Shown: in pieces, positions 21,381 through 32,458 of the stretch
How the letters are laid out: every line of letters starts with the position of its first letter
Numbering within the stretch: the first letter of the stretch is position 1
Origin: Fragilaria crotonensis
Lineage: Eukaryota; Bacillariophyta; Fragilariophyceae; Fragilariales; Fragilariaceae
DNA length: 64,000 bases
Direction of reading: 5' to 3'
NCBI GenBank assembly: GCA_022925895.1
Contig: JAKSYS010000246.1
Coordinates: forward strand, 1-64,000
The notes under the pieces: generated by a model
Told to the model about the DNA's origin: nothing
Seen by the model: the letters and a program-made list of their open reading frames with translations, nothing else
Database searches by the model: none
Program-made: the position numbers and the translations under genes

Positions 21381-21752
21381 TTACCCAAGCTTCTTGTAGA
21401 GACCTGGGTAGGTCTTCTTGTAGGCTTCAAAGTTAGGGGCGTTGATGTCAAGGCGAGTGACAGGAGACTTGCGCTCCAAAGTGAGGCGCTTGATAGGAGG
21501 ATAGCTTGAGGTCATTTGGGTACGAGCGTTGGAGAAGCGAGCCTTGCGGGCGGCGGCTGCCTCTGGGGTTGGAGAACCAGTTTCCCATTGCTCGGTGGGA
21601 GTGGACACATTCTCCTGAGCCATAGCGTTGGCGACCAACGGGGCAGCAAAAGTAGCGGCAGCGGCCGAGAAAAAAGCCTTGCGTGAGACTGCCTCAGTGC
21701 CGAAGGCAGCGGCAACTGAGAGAATAGCGAGGAAAACGGCGATGCACTTCAT
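21381..21752 (-). CDS. Small predicted thylakoid-lumen protein
   Basis: 123 residues, single exon. The N-terminus is tripartite: a signal peptide (MKCIAVFLAILSVAAAF) ending in an A-F-type site that directs proteins through the plastid ER in diatoms, a short basic transit part with SRKAFF, then a second hydrophobic segment (SAAAATFAAPLVANAMA) with an AxA site, as for lumen import by the Tat or Sec route. The mature part is about 80 residues, basic, with SYPPIKRLTLERKSPVTRLD and FEAYKKTYPGLYKKLG. This suggests a small extrinsic photosystem or lumen protein, but no named subunit is recognised. Codon use is strongly biased (Ala GCC, Lys AAG), as in highly expressed plastid-protein genes. Confidence 0.72.
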   Translation of the reverse strand: MKCIAVFLAILSVAAAFGTEAVSRKAFFSAAAATFAAPLVANAMAQENVSTPTEQWETGSPTPEAAAARKARFSNARTQMTSSYPPIKRLTLERKSPVTRLDINAPNFEAYKKTYPGLYKKLG

Positions 21753-22129
21753 TTTGATAACTGGGTGAAAATGGTATTGTGAGAAAGCGGCTGAAGATCA
21801 TTCGAACCCGCAATAAAGCGGAAGCATGCAAAACATATTCCACTGCCTACATGTCGCCGTCGCACCCACTCACACCCAGCACAAGGCACCGATGTCGATC
21901 ATGGTCTGGATACTCACTTCTAACAAATCTTTTGATGTCGCCTGTTCAACAACTCAAGATTTGGCACCTACGAAGTCCGTCCGTCCTTGTCAGTGAAGTC
22001 TACGCACCCGGAGTTAGCATTTTCTTTTGATGCGCCGTGAGAGAATGCGAAATATATATATATGAATATATGATATATATGCTGACTGCCTACTGCCTAC
22101 TGCCTAATGCGTGATGCGTATCATACTGG
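21753..22129. other. Promoter region of the lumen-protein gene and AT microsatellite
   Basis: No gene. An AT-repeat run (ATATATATATATGAATATAT) lies at about 22050-22083, followed by short GCCTACT repeats next to the left edge of the UPF0301 pseudogene. Confidence 0.45.
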
Positions 22130-23530
22130 CCTGAAGGAACGACGAACACAAAAAATGATTATGACGGCGACGAAGGCGACAAAATTTCTTTGCAAAAAAT
22201 CAAGATGGGAGATCCTTTCGTGCAAAACTTGAAACGGCCACAGCAGATCCAAGACGTGAGCGTGGGTTCGGACGAATCCGATTAAGATGGCGTCGCGCTG
22301 TTGCCGACGGCTATTGCTCCTTCTCAATGGGTCTATGATTCTGGGAAGTGTAGCGAGCAGTGAAACACTTATGTCGTGGGTAGTGTTGCATAGTTAAACT
22401 GCTTCGGACCACGTCAACAATGCTTCCATTAAGCAATTTTGGGACTTGATCACGATGACCTGCAGTTTATAGAGGGTATCGGATTGAATCGGCCGACCGA
22501 CTTAACTGTTGATGATGGCATTAACGAAGGTGCAAAGTGGAGAGTCTGGGTCGGGGTGATGTCCAGGGCATGAACGCGAAGTCTTCCGACATTGTCGGCA
22601 CTGGCGTTTCTCGAACAGAAGTTGTTCCACTTCCTACGGCGGGCAATGCGCCATATGAGGCACCGAGCCGCTTCTGCGGTTGCATTGCAACATCGGCTGT
22701 GAAATCGGACAGGGCAAAAACGGAATTTACAAGTGTACAGCAGATGAAGTATCGTTCGCTGTTGGAAAAGGCATGGCCCGATCTGAAGATTTCGTCGTCG
22801 TTAGCGGTGGATCCGTGTGGCATCGGTGGCCTAGCTCGTGGGTTGCAAGATGAAGTGCGGTTGGGCAAGTATGAAGTCATTCCACCACAAAGAACCCCGG
22901 AGGTGTGGCGTATGCTGTTGATGCAAGATGTTCTGTCGAAAGTGAATCTGCTGCAAAAGCTAGCCATTGCTGGGAAGGCTTGGTCAAGAGGAGGCGATGT
23001 GAACTCCAAGGATGACAAGGATGAGATACCGATCGGTGGCTTAGGAGAGAACTTCGATGAAGAGGACGACACCCTAGTCTTCAAGAGCGACGTGAAGGTC
23101 TCCGATTTATCGGACAAGGCGCTTCGAAGTTGGGTTGCCACGTTTCTTCTTGGTTCCCCATGGCTGGGAGAATCCTAGCCTGATGAATTGCAGGGGGCCC
23201 AGGCCAGCTGTGTGACACTCAGTGAATAAGCAGTGCCCTGGAATGCTGCACAGTTAGCGCACGTTTCTGGCAGTGGGTCGTGATGTCTTGATTGTCGTCA
23301 AGAGCCTAATGTATGCCAATCATTGGCTTTATTTCAGCCTCTACATTTTGTGCTCTTTCCTATTGCTGCAAGAGGTTGTGCCGCACGAGATAAATGAACG
23401 CGTCGAACAAGCCTTGGTTCTTTCGAGGAATAATTAAGTCGACAAAAAAGATAGTTTCCGTTCGCCTTTCTGTAGCAATCCAAAACGGTATATCCATCGC
23501 AGGAACGACGCGCGGTTCGCGAGAAATAGG
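22130..23530 (+). pseudogene. Truncated duplicate of the UPF0301/YqgE gene at 33616-35595
   Basis: The sequence follows the intact gene and its 3' flank (33719 to about 35925) in order but is shorter. It lacks the first 100 bp, has an in-frame stop early (in the GACGAATCCGATTAAGATGG stretch at 22271-22290), has lost about 700 bp between the points matching 34277 and 34983, and has smaller losses near 22690 and 22815. An open frame of 213 codons (22537-23178) survives across the junctions, but its first half is out of frame with the parent; only the last 110 residues (GGLARGLQDEVRLGKYEV to the end) match. The copy continues about 340 bp past the stop, so it is a DNA-level duplication and not just coding sequence. 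The last 310 bp of coding sequence is almost identical to the parent; both flanks are clearly more diverged. Confidence 0.88.
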
Positions 23531-24148
23531 GCTAGGGAGTACTGGAGTACTCGTTACAACTGCGCATCAGCATGGTTATAGGCATGATGGAATTGACCTG
23601 TAGAGCTACAGAGCACAAAATAGTCAGTCCGAATGGTCATGAATAATGAGTTTGATTGCTTGGCATATTCTCCGTATTGGCTTATTGGCACATCATCTCA
23701 GCCTAGAGTATCGCCCTCATCGTGGTATGCGTCTCGTCGTCTGATTGAAGTCGGAAATCAAAGACAACGAAGGCCGTCTCAACGTACTACTGTATGCTTA
23801 GGTTGCTCCTTAGGACGACGCCTACCATCGTGCATCCTGAATCCACTTCGCCGGATCCGAAGTGATGCAGTTGGGAGTTGAGGTTACCAGGATCGCGACC
23901 GAAAGGATTATGTAGGGATGCTCCGGCTGATGGTACGAGCTGACTGCTTCACGGACTGAAGGACACACTAGATAGAAGTTGAGGAACGCACAACATCAAC
24001 TACACGACAAGGCTTGTCAACGCTCAAATGGAGCACCCTAACAATTTAAAGGGATATTCAAATATCGCAATACGCCCTTCTCCATAAGAATCGACTCGTG
24101 GTGCCAGTTTCGATCGAGACATCGCGGGGCATCGAAATTCGATTTCAC
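23531..24148. other. Intergenic
   Basis: No supported gene. Short ORFs at 23633-23881 have no domain. Confidence 0.4.
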
Positions 24149-24410
24149 TTATTCTGCATGGCCTTCTAGATTGAAATCAACCTTCGTACTTCTCTTCTTC
24201 TTTTCTAATTCTTCTGGTTCAAAGGCCGATAGCAGAATGTAACCCAAGACGATAAGGGGTGATACGGCGAAGAGCAGCTGAAGAAAACCCGATAGTGAGA
24301 GAATTTGCAATTTAGAGACAAATCACAGTCATAGTGCCACCACGACGTACCTTTGCTGCTATGATGACATAGTCCAGTACGCTGCTGGCTTCAATTTGAC
24401 CTCCCGCCAT
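24149..24410 (-). CDS. 62-residue single-pass membrane protein with one intron
   Basis: Minus strand: exon 1 24410-24351 (20 codons), intron 24350-24278 (73 bp, GTACGT...TTCAG, phase 0), exon 2 24277-24149 with a TAA stop. The product starts MAGGQIEASSVLDYVIIAAK, continues LLFAVSPLIVLGYILLSAFE, and ends in a charged tail (EPEELEKKKRSTKVDFNLEG). One membrane helix spans about residues 14-37, followed by a cytosolic-type charged tail. The size and shape recall small subunits of ER or mitochondrial membrane complexes, but no family can be named. Each exon alone is below usual ORF length limits, so the gene is easily missed. The ATG has a good context (AAAATGGCG). Confidence 0.6.
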
Positions 24411-24834
24411 TTTCAATGATTGTTGGTATCAGGACGAAAACTTGCGATGCGGTTCTATGATGAATCGAAGTTCAAAACCAAACGCCAGTGGATGCATGCA
24501 GTGTTCGTGGTGAGAAATCTTGTCGAAGTGTGAAGAGTGGGAAGGGTTCGCCTGTCAGGAGCATCAAGCACGCGTTCCCAGCTCAGATATGAATAACAGC
24601 CGGAGAAAAAGTCGAAGTAGTCGATTTCATTCCCTCGAGTTCAGTTTTTCAGCAGCTGAAAGCCCGTGGTCGCAGTCCATTCGGAAAACTTCATCACTTT
24701 GTGGGACTTGAGCATTGTTGAGCCTTGAGCTGTATGCATATGATAAAACAAAGCCAAGACAAAATTGTTAACGCATGTTTCAAGGTAGACAACAACTTTG
24801 TTAAGTCAAATGATGCAATACTGATGAAAAATAT
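24411..24834. other. Intergenic
   Basis: No gene is seen between the small membrane protein gene and the Harbinger relic. Confidence 0.4.
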
Positions 24835-25720
24835 GTGTTCTTTGTATTGGTTCAAATTCAGATGCAAGAAGAGTCTCTTCCATTCATGAACAATTGCCTG
24901 GCATTGCAGGAATTGTTAGAAGTCTTGATTGTACACTGGTTGTCTGGAAGATTGCCCTCTGGTCTGACAAGGATCTCAGACCAGAAAGGAACTTGTTGTG
25001 GCTTTGGCACCACTCCTTTGGGTGGCCAGGATACCTTAATGACATTAACATCTGGAATCAGAGTTGCCTCTTGAAAGCCTTTCTTGACAGTTCATTTGCT
25101 GCCAACATTAATTTTGCGTACAACATTAGTGACAAAGTATTCCAATGGCTTTGGCTTACTACTGTTGAAGGAATTTTGCCTGAGCTATCAAGGTTTGTCA
25201 AATCAATTGAAGAGCATTTAGAATTTAGATCGGAAGTCAAGTATTTTTTTTTCGAAATCGCAAGACGGAGCAAAAAGGATATTGAGCAAGCATTGGGGGT
25301 TTTGCAGTGTATATTTCAGGTCCATGTAAGAAAGATTGAGCTCTGGTACTAGTATCATATCCCTGACAGCATTCTTGGTGCTGTTGTCAACAACAATACC
25401 ATAATTACTACCAAGAAAATGGTGGAACAATTCATTCACAATGATAGTATAAATGTGAGTGATTTTGTGCTTTTGGAGATTTGGAAGGTTATGAATGATG
25501 AGAACAACATGAATGCAATAATTACTAACCTTGGCGACAAGATGTGCATCATAGGATTGCAGAGATGATTGATTGACAAGCAACGTAACCGAGGGAGTGA
25601 TCAATTCAAGGCAATTTCAGTATTCCCAGAGGCAGTGGAGTGCTTGTATGATTGGACCAAACACCATCAACTGAGAGATGCCTGTATTGAACAGCTAGCA
25701 AGATTGTTTTAGGATATTGA
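24835..25720 (+). pseudogene. Decayed Harbinger transposase
   Basis: Fragments in two overlapping plus-strand frames match the transposase at 8078-9520 in order: RSLDCT.VVWK (the first Asp block), SFGWPGYLNDINIWNQS (GSPG.LNDINV block), a central part with the second block altered (LTTVEGILPE instead of xADGIYP) and KKDIEQALGVLQCIFQVH (the Glu block). A frame change falls between 24835 and 24900 and stops follow after 25350. It is more distant from the intact element than a recent copy would be, so it represents a different, older Harbinger lineage. No TIRs were found. Confidence 0.75.
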
Positions 25721-28700
25721 ACTGTTGCTATCTTGTTGTTTCTAGCTAAGGCTCCTTCAAGCATTTACTACCAGTAATGTCTGCTTGCTCAGCATTGCTT
25801 GTTGCTTGTTTAAAATATATCAGTGATGATTGTAGAATGCAGTACCACCAGCTGCATGAAATATGAATACGCGAGACAATACTAGCTACTAGCTCCTACT
25901 GTCTGTCATTGTTTTATGGCAACCACAAACAACAATAACAATGACTAGTACTACTATGGTCTGCTTATTTAGGAGTGGTACCATTTTTTTCTAGATGCTG
26001 GCAGCAGACACCAGCAATTATGAATTAAGTGCACAGGAAATTGCATGCTGTCCTAGGGTTGATGCCTCTTGTCTTGTGACTGAGCCATTCTCAGTGCAAT
26101 CTGTTCCTTGACAAAACTTTTCTGTCCGGTGTGTCTTGAGACTACTGCGTAAGAAGTCTCGCTCATGTCATGCTTGAAATTTTCCAAGAGGGTGTTCCTG
26201 ACATTTTCAATTTTTGTAGATATTCCTCAAAACTTTGCTCATTTTGATGCTGTGATCAAGACTTGCTGAACCTATGCAATAGGCGTCAGGCGTCACACAT
26301 ATATTTCTTGTTGTTTGGGTGCTCATGCTCACAGCAACTTCAGAGATATCGGAGCGATATAACGAGCTTTGAATCAGCTTCTTCTTGATGAGCCTTTTAC
26401 TTTCCCAAAGGTCGGTTTCCACCAAGTTCCTCCTCAGCAGCTTATGTTTGAAATGATGAGAGCTTGGTCTCAACCAAATTATGACCACTTTGTAGCATGA
26501 AGATTAGATGGCTAAGTGAGAAAAAGACCAATACAGGGAAGTGATGGTCTACCACACCATTCACACCACAGGCGAGGCTACTGGCTACTGGCTACTGGCT
26601 ACTGCCAACAATCTGTGATTTAGTAGTTAACAACATGTAACATGGGAATTACGATGCAAAAATCTGCGTCATATTATTGTTATAGTGAAAAATCGTGAAA
26701 TAGTAAAACATAAAACCTGCATTGACTAGTAACCAATCATTCCTGTACACTGTACACTAGCTGCTATTGTAAAGTGCTGGCAATTTACTTTTTATTAAGT
26801 TGCCTTTTCCAGCAGAAGCTTGGCGCGACGAGTTTAGATCAAATCCCAACATTGACAATCATGTTATCAAGATCCTCCACAACACCAAACCGGACTACTT
26901 CGTCCTTCTTGACAATACTATGCAGGTTTTAAGCATAAATGTCCTCTTATTTAGTTGTACAAGGCAAGACAAGGGCGCTCGCAGCCGAACAACTATGAGG
27001 GCAATGAAGGAAAAGGCTGGAACCAAGCATTGGGGACTGTTGCGAAGTGTCTCATCACTGCCGTGTAACATGTTTGGCATGTTCAGTGTTTCTACAGCAG
27101 GAGATAGTCTAAAAACCACGACGATTTTGTTTTTGCTGTTCAATAAGGACTGCTGGTGGATGCTGCATCATGAGCAATTGGCTGGATTCCTGAAGCTGTA
27201 AAATGCTACCAAGCTGGTGTTCAACTGAAAGTCAAGAATTGAGCCTGGCATACTAGCAAGCAGTTCCTCTTGTTTCTGTTTCTATCATGAGGACCGTCCA
27301 AAGTTCTAGAAAAGTGGCTGAAGTTGTTTTAGAGTATCCACCAACATTCAAGTGTTGCATTGGACTTTTGATGACACCATTCCTTATCCATGTTTTGCTC
27401 TGCAAACTGATTTGGTGCTGTACCACCAGCCAGTATCTTCTTTCCTAGTCGGTTTGGTAGTGTCTCACAACTGCCACCAGGGTTAGGGAACTGGGACTTC
27501 AACATAACCATGCATGGGTCTATTTGTTGAATTGTGGACAGTTAAGGCTTTAAGTTCTCTTTGATAAGACTGATTTTGAAGACATTCTGGATGCCTTTGC
27601 ATTGTGCTGGTTGTCTTCAATGGCATGGATGAGCACACGGAGGCACTTTCCACACAAGACGTGTACAATTAGAAAGGAAAAGATTGACTTGAAGGCCACA
27701 CATGCAAGTTCAAAGGAAGGAAGTTGAACAGGTAAAAAAGGTTCAAGTTAAAAAGGCAGGAATTGAAGCTGCAAGCAAAGCCAACATGCTCAGCTTTTTC
27801 AGCAACGCATCATGTCAATGAAAAACAATGAAGGTACTGGTAGCACCGGTAACTCGTGATTAGCTAATAGTCAATCAAGATGCTACGTTTTGTTATGGCT
27901 TAAAAAGAGTCAGGACAACACCAATGGTGTCTACGGCCTGGCTGGCTTTGTTGTAATACAGCGAAACAAAACTTTAGAAATGTGAAGTTTTGAACATTTC
28001 ATAACCTAATTCGAAATCCATGATGTTGCTGTGGGCTCCAAATTCCCTTTTTATGACCACGCCCAAAACATTCAAGTTGATCAAAGTTTCGAACATTCAT
28101 AACCTATCAATCCTTACATTCATTGTCTGGATTTCAGGTGCAGCAGTACTCCAGTAGTATTACTGTGTGCATACTACCCCAGCAGTACTATCACTGTGGA
28201 CATACTCCAACTATTGTCTTTCCTTGCAACTTGAGTGACAAGCAACTTCGCCCATGCCCCATGACAAAACAAAAGACCATCAATGTGGTGATGATAATGA
28301 TGAATACCACAAAATCACAAGGAAAACCAGCACTTTTGCGTGTACAGGGTACTTGTGAACATCTCTAGCACCTGCTCTTGTTGTCAATGTTAGTGCCAAC
28401 CACCACATTGATAACACATGACTAGATGACTGTGCACCAATGTTTGCCATTGTCTTGAAAGAGTCATTGTTCCCACTTTGTTCTACTTACCAATGTAGAG
28501 CGCCAGCAGCCAATAGAGGTCAGTCAAATGATAGGTTGCTCCATCACAGAAATGTTATTGCCTGTGGCAATCTGTCTGGCAGCGACTACAGAATCTCCTA
28601 ATAGTCCAGCCAACAAATGGAAATGAAAACAAGAGTGAGCAGATGTCCAATAACCTACAGGGCTAAACATGACAATGCAAACTTGCGGATATCTTTCAAA

Positions 28701-29358
28701 GTGAGGAGCCGTTGGACTTCTTCTGAGAGCCCACTGCCTCTGAAGATTGCTTGTCGGTTGGTGTAACAGGAGGTTACCTGAAGGAGAGGCATCCATCCCA
28801 ACAAGACAACCTTTCTGGACTAAACACGAGGTGCAAAGGCACCAACGTTGTCTCCCAGAGTGAAGCGCAAAGGAATAGGTATTGTCTCTTGGTGGCATCT
28901 CAGTTTTGCTGGAAGGAGGCACCAGAAAGGTAACAGGAAGAGTGGTTAGTTCATCGTGCTCATGGGTACACTTCGATATTTTGGTTTGCAGTATGACATA
29001 AAGGCAAGGTGGACACAAAATCGAACGTTCATAACTCATAACTCATAGCTAATCCAATACCTTGCATGTATTGAATAGGTCATCATGAAAGTTCGATACT
29101 TCAAAACTTCCACGTTTTCTTTCGCCGTATGACATAACAGTGGCGTAACTTGTTGCATGATCTCGTGCTCTACTCTAAAGCGGTGAGTCTGAGTTTTAAA
29201 AAACGGAATCTTACATGTAGTTGAATGAAACGAGAATCTGAGTTGTGATGTTGTGATACTATTGATTTTTGATTTTTCCATGCGAGGGCAGATAACAGAT
29301 AACAGATAACTCATGGACTCATGGAAGATCTTTCTCTAAACTCTCTAAATAGATACTA
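25721..29358. other. Gene-poor region of probable decayed mobile DNA
   Basis: Fragments of coding character occur at 26800-27200 (FPAEAWRDEFRSNPNIDN, KILHNTKPDYFVLLDNTMQ) and 27540-27720, broken by stops; they look like an old transposon gene of unrecognised family. The element-like sequence GAACATTTCATAACC / GAACATTCATAACC recurs near 27993 and 28092, and a similar GAACGTTCATAAC at 29024. A GGCTACT run sits at about 26577-26603. No intact gene is supported. Confidence 0.4.
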
Positions 29359-29362
29359 CTAG

Positions 29363-32141
29363 TGTCTATGCGCCCGACGTCCTTTTTTAAGGACATTTGT
29401 CCTTAATTAAGGACATATTTGCACATCTCGCATTTCTAGTACCCGAAGGCGTTTACGGTCCTTTGGACTCCAAACTTGAGCAGCGTCTTGATAACAGTAA
29501 GACGGAGGTTGGCCCCAGGCGGTTTTCAGGCTTTGTACGTAGTTATCAAGTTATAAGAGTTTTTCTGAGAATTTTTTTTTTCCCTCCGAGTTTTGGTGCA
29601 GTCGTGGAAATTGTCGACATCAACATTCAGATTGCTTGTCGTCTCTCAATTCTTGATGGATTGCTCTGAAAATGAGCAGCAATGATCCCAGATATGTGGT
29701 GGGTGGACTGGTGCATGCAAAAGCATGGCATGTCACGAATGAGTCGGAGTGCAGGAGAAGATATGGGAGCCATGCAAAAACGAAGCTCTTGAACGGAGTG
29801 GTGACTGAGGTTGATACCATCAGAAATGGCAACAACAAGCGTACAGCGACCGAGATCACAGCCTTGTATACCCTTGGTGGAAGTGATAAAAAGGTGCAAA
29901 GGCTAAATTCAAGAAGGGTGAAGGCTGGGCATGTTGCAGCCCTCAACAGCGACAGCAATGGACTGGTGACTGGACTCGTGACTGAAAATCGGAATACACT
30001 TCAATCCACAGATGATGCTGAAACTGCCCATATGGTGGGCATTACCACTGACACAATGCTTGCAGAGCTTCAGAGCTCAGATGATGAGGTGGAGAGGGCA
30101 GAAGAGGCTGCTGGTGCTGCTAGAGCAGCCACTATCCAGCAGCAAGAAGGAGTAAGGTTGTCACCACGACATCGCCAAACGAGGACAACTATTGCTCCCG
30201 TTGCTGATGTTCATGGCATTCAATGGTTTCAGGCAACAAGCTGCTATACACGTCAAGTGAATGGCAATACTCCTTGGCGTCAATGGTCTGTTCGTACTCC
30301 TGTTGGTGAGGTATTGATTCCTGGTGGAACGAATCGAGCAACGACAAGTGACATGACGCCTATTGATTATTTTCTCCTGATGTTTCCACCCAAACAGCTC
30401 GTAACCATGGTGCAACTTTCAAATATTCAACTGGGAGAAGAAACTTTTGCAGAGACAAGTATCAGTGAGATACTAAAGTTCTTCGGGGTGATTATCCTAA
30501 CCACCAAGTTCGAGTTCACATCGAGGAGAAGCCTGTGGAGCACTGTTGCACCATCAAAGTATCGGCCAGCAGCACACTTCGGGCAAACTGGAATGTCAAA
30601 GCACAGGTTTGAGGAACTCTTCAAATGTGTGAGGTGGAGTCACCAGCCACCTGTTCAGGGCGCCGAATGTTCGGAGACATATCGTTGGAAGTTGGTCGAT
30701 GATTTTGTGAAGAACTTCAACGACCACCGAGCGAACTACTTCAGTCCTTCGGATCGCATTTGTGTTGATGAGTCTATGAGCCGTTGGTATGGACAGGGGG
30801 GTCATTGGATCAATCATGGCCTCCCTCAGTATATAGCCATTGATAGAAAGCCCGAAAATGGGTGTGAAATCCAGAATGCCGCTTGTGGTGAGAGTGGAGT
30901 AATGTTGCGGTTGAAGTTGGTGAAGGGTTTTGACCTTGTTGACGATGAAGATGATGGTGTTCCAACCGAAACCAGCTTACTGCATGGCACAAATGTCTTG
31001 TTGAATGTTCTTTCACCTTGGTTTGGTTCTCACAGAATTGTGTGCGCGGACTCCTACTTCGCTTCCGTTGGTGCAGCCAAGGAGTTGTACAAGAACGGCC
31101 TTCGATTTATCGGCGTCATCAAGACGGCTACAAAAGGCTTTCCAAAATCATATTTGTCGGGAGTTGAGCTTGAAAAACGTGGTGACTTCCTTGCTCTCAC
31201 GGCCATGCCAGCCCATGAGGGTGATCCTGAGCTCGCATCATTTGTGTGGATGGATCGTGAGCGACGATACTTTATCGCGACTGCAGGATCCCTCAAGGCT
31301 GGATCGCCATATACGCGCTGCCGCTGGCGGCAAGTTAGTGATGTGCCAAATGCCCCTCCACAAAAGGTGAACCTGGTAGTAAGTCAACCGCAAATTGCGG
31401 AGATATACTATTCAACATGCAGTGCAATTGACAAACATAACAGGTTACGTCAGGACGACCTTCGCATTGAAAAAAAAATTGAAACTGTCAATTGGTCGAC
31501 GCGGGTGAACCTCTCAATTTTTGCAATGGTTGTTGTTGACAGTTGGCTTGTGTACAATGCTTTTACCGAGGGTAGAGCGCTTAATCAGAAAGAGTTCTAT
31601 TCAGTCCTTGCAGAAGAGCTTATTGATAATGAATACAATAGCAGGGCGGGGCGAGCGTCGGCGGCGAGACGATCTTTTCAACAAGAGGCTTGCATCAAGG
31701 CAGTCGAAAGTGGAAGTCCTAAATCGGGTGTGCTTGCTCATTTGACCCCTATCAAACGCTTCAAGACCAACATGGATGGTCAGCAGACAACATTTAGGTA
31801 TCAAGGCCGCTGCAGAGAGTGCCAGAAGAAGACCACTTGGCAGTGCAGTGACTGCGAGGAAAGCGGAAAATCGATGTTTCTTTGTTCAACAAAAAATGGA
31901 AAACGGTGCTTTGTTGAGCACCTTGCCCGTAACCACACTCATCTGCAGGACCAAGAACTCTAATGTAATAGCCAAACATGTTGTCATTGCACCTGAAGAT
32001 GTTGCGATATTCACCGTCATGGTGAGCACCATTTTCAAGTAGGCTTGGGTATTTTTTGTACACACGATCGCAAAATTTTGATGTCCTTAATTAAGGACAT
32101 CGACGTCCTTAATTAAGGACAGTGGTCCGGGCGCATAGACA
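29363..32141. mobile_element. PiggyBac-type transposon P1 flanked by CTAG
   Basis: 2779 bp. The left end TGTCTATGCGCCCG (29363-29376) is repeated exactly in inverse at the right (32128-32141), and CTAG flanks both sides (29359-29362 and 32142-32145). Just inside each end are palindromes GTCCTTAATTAAGGAC (one plus an imperfect one on the left, two on the right). The single gene is a full-length piggyBac-type transposase. Perfect TIRs, intact flanks and an open gene suggest a recent, possibly autonomous copy. Typical piggyBac elements duplicate TTAA; here CTAG occupies that place. Related ends at 53083-54196 and 55188-56630 define a family. Confidence 0.88.
29672..31963 (+). CDS. PiggyBac-type (DDE_Tnp_1_7) transposase
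   Basis: 763 residues, single exon. The N-terminal 200 residues include a basic region and many acidic residues (DDEVERAEEAAG). The core from about residue 225 (PIDYFLLMFPP) to 670 follows the piggyBac-derived domain: SISEILKFFGVIILTTKFEF, SKHRFEELFKCVRWS, then catalytic Asp366 (RICVDESMSRWYG), Asp460 (RIVCADSYFAS) and Asp587 (CSAIDKHNRLR), all conserved. The C-terminus is a Cys/His zinc-binding tail (CRECQKKTTWQCSDCEESGK...C...C.VEHLARNH), matching the cysteine-rich domain that binds the element ends in this family. It would excise and insert element P1 in which it sits. The start at 29672 is the first ATG after the left subterminal repeats. Confidence 0.93.
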   Translation: MSSNDPRYVVGGLVHAKAWHVTNESECRRRYGSHAKTKLLNGVVTEVDTIRNGNNKRTATEITALYTLGGSDKKVQRLNSRRVKAGHVAALNSDSNGLVTGLVTENRNTLQSTDDAETAHMVGITTDTMLAELQSSDDEVERAEEAAGAARAATIQQQEGVRLSPRHRQTRTTIAPVADVHGIQWFQATSCYTRQVNGNTPWRQWSVRTPVGEVLIPGGTNRATTSDMTPIDYFLLMFPPKQLVTMVQLSNIQLGEETFAETSISEILKFFGVIILTTKFEFTSRRSLWSTVAPSKYRPAAHFGQTGMSKHRFEELFKCVRWSHQPPVQGAECSETYRWKLVDDFVKNFNDHRANYFSPSDRICVDESMSRWYGQGGHWINHGLPQYIAIDRKPENGCEIQNAACGESGVMLRLKLVKGFDLVDDEDDGVPTETSLLHGTNVLLNVLSPWFGSHRIVCADSYFASVGAAKELYKNGLRFIGVIKTATKGFPKSYLSGVELEKRGDFLALTAMPAHEGDPELASFVWMDRERRYFIATAGSLKAGSPYTRCRWRQVSDVPNAPPQKVNLVVSQPQIAEIYYSTCSAIDKHNRLRQDDLRIEKKIETVNWSTRVNLSIFAMVVVDSWLVYNAFTEGRALNQKEFYSVLAEELIDNEYNSRAGRASAARRSFQQEACIKAVESGSPKSGVLAHLTPIKRFKTNMDGQQTTFRYQGRCRECQKKTTWQCSDCEESGKSMFLCSTKNGKRCFVEHLARNHTHLQDQEL

Positions 32142-32145
32142 CTAG

Positions 32146-32458
32146 TACTCAGTACTCCATACAAGTACCAGGTACTGTCGTACTTGTTGTATCCCATAGG
32201 AGGGTAAAGGCATATACCAGAACACAGAGATGTACCTGGTAGTGAAGTACAAAAACTATAGCCGTTTTGTGTGCGCCATTGCGTTGGGTTGCCGAGGCAA
32301 AATATGCAACAAAATCAAAACCAGAGCTAATGAAACGCTTGTCATGCCATGTTGCGAGTTTCCTTGAAATCCGCCGTCGATTCGTTTGATATTCGCCTCC
32401 TTCAAATCCGGAGAACTATTTCTCGTTGTTCTTGCCCCTCTAATGAATATCGGAATCA
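32146..32458. other. Spacer between element P1 and the next gene
   Basis: GTAC-rich at 32147-32200; no gene. The right end of P1 is only about 310 bp from the start codon of the next gene, so it may lie in that gene's promoter. Confidence 0.4.

Noticed and set aside
22521-23141. 206-residue minus-strand ORF, also present at 35133-35558
   Set aside because: Antisense of the UPF0301 coding sequence; its conservation in both copies is due to the duplication.
26800-27201. 133-residue ORF considered as a piggyBac or other transposase
   Set aside because: No catalytic motif could be aligned; kept only as decayed coding-like DNA in the region note.
28524-29039. 171-residue minus-strand ORF
   Set aside because: No domain, no membrane or targeting feature, surrounded by decayed DNA; open length alone is not enough.
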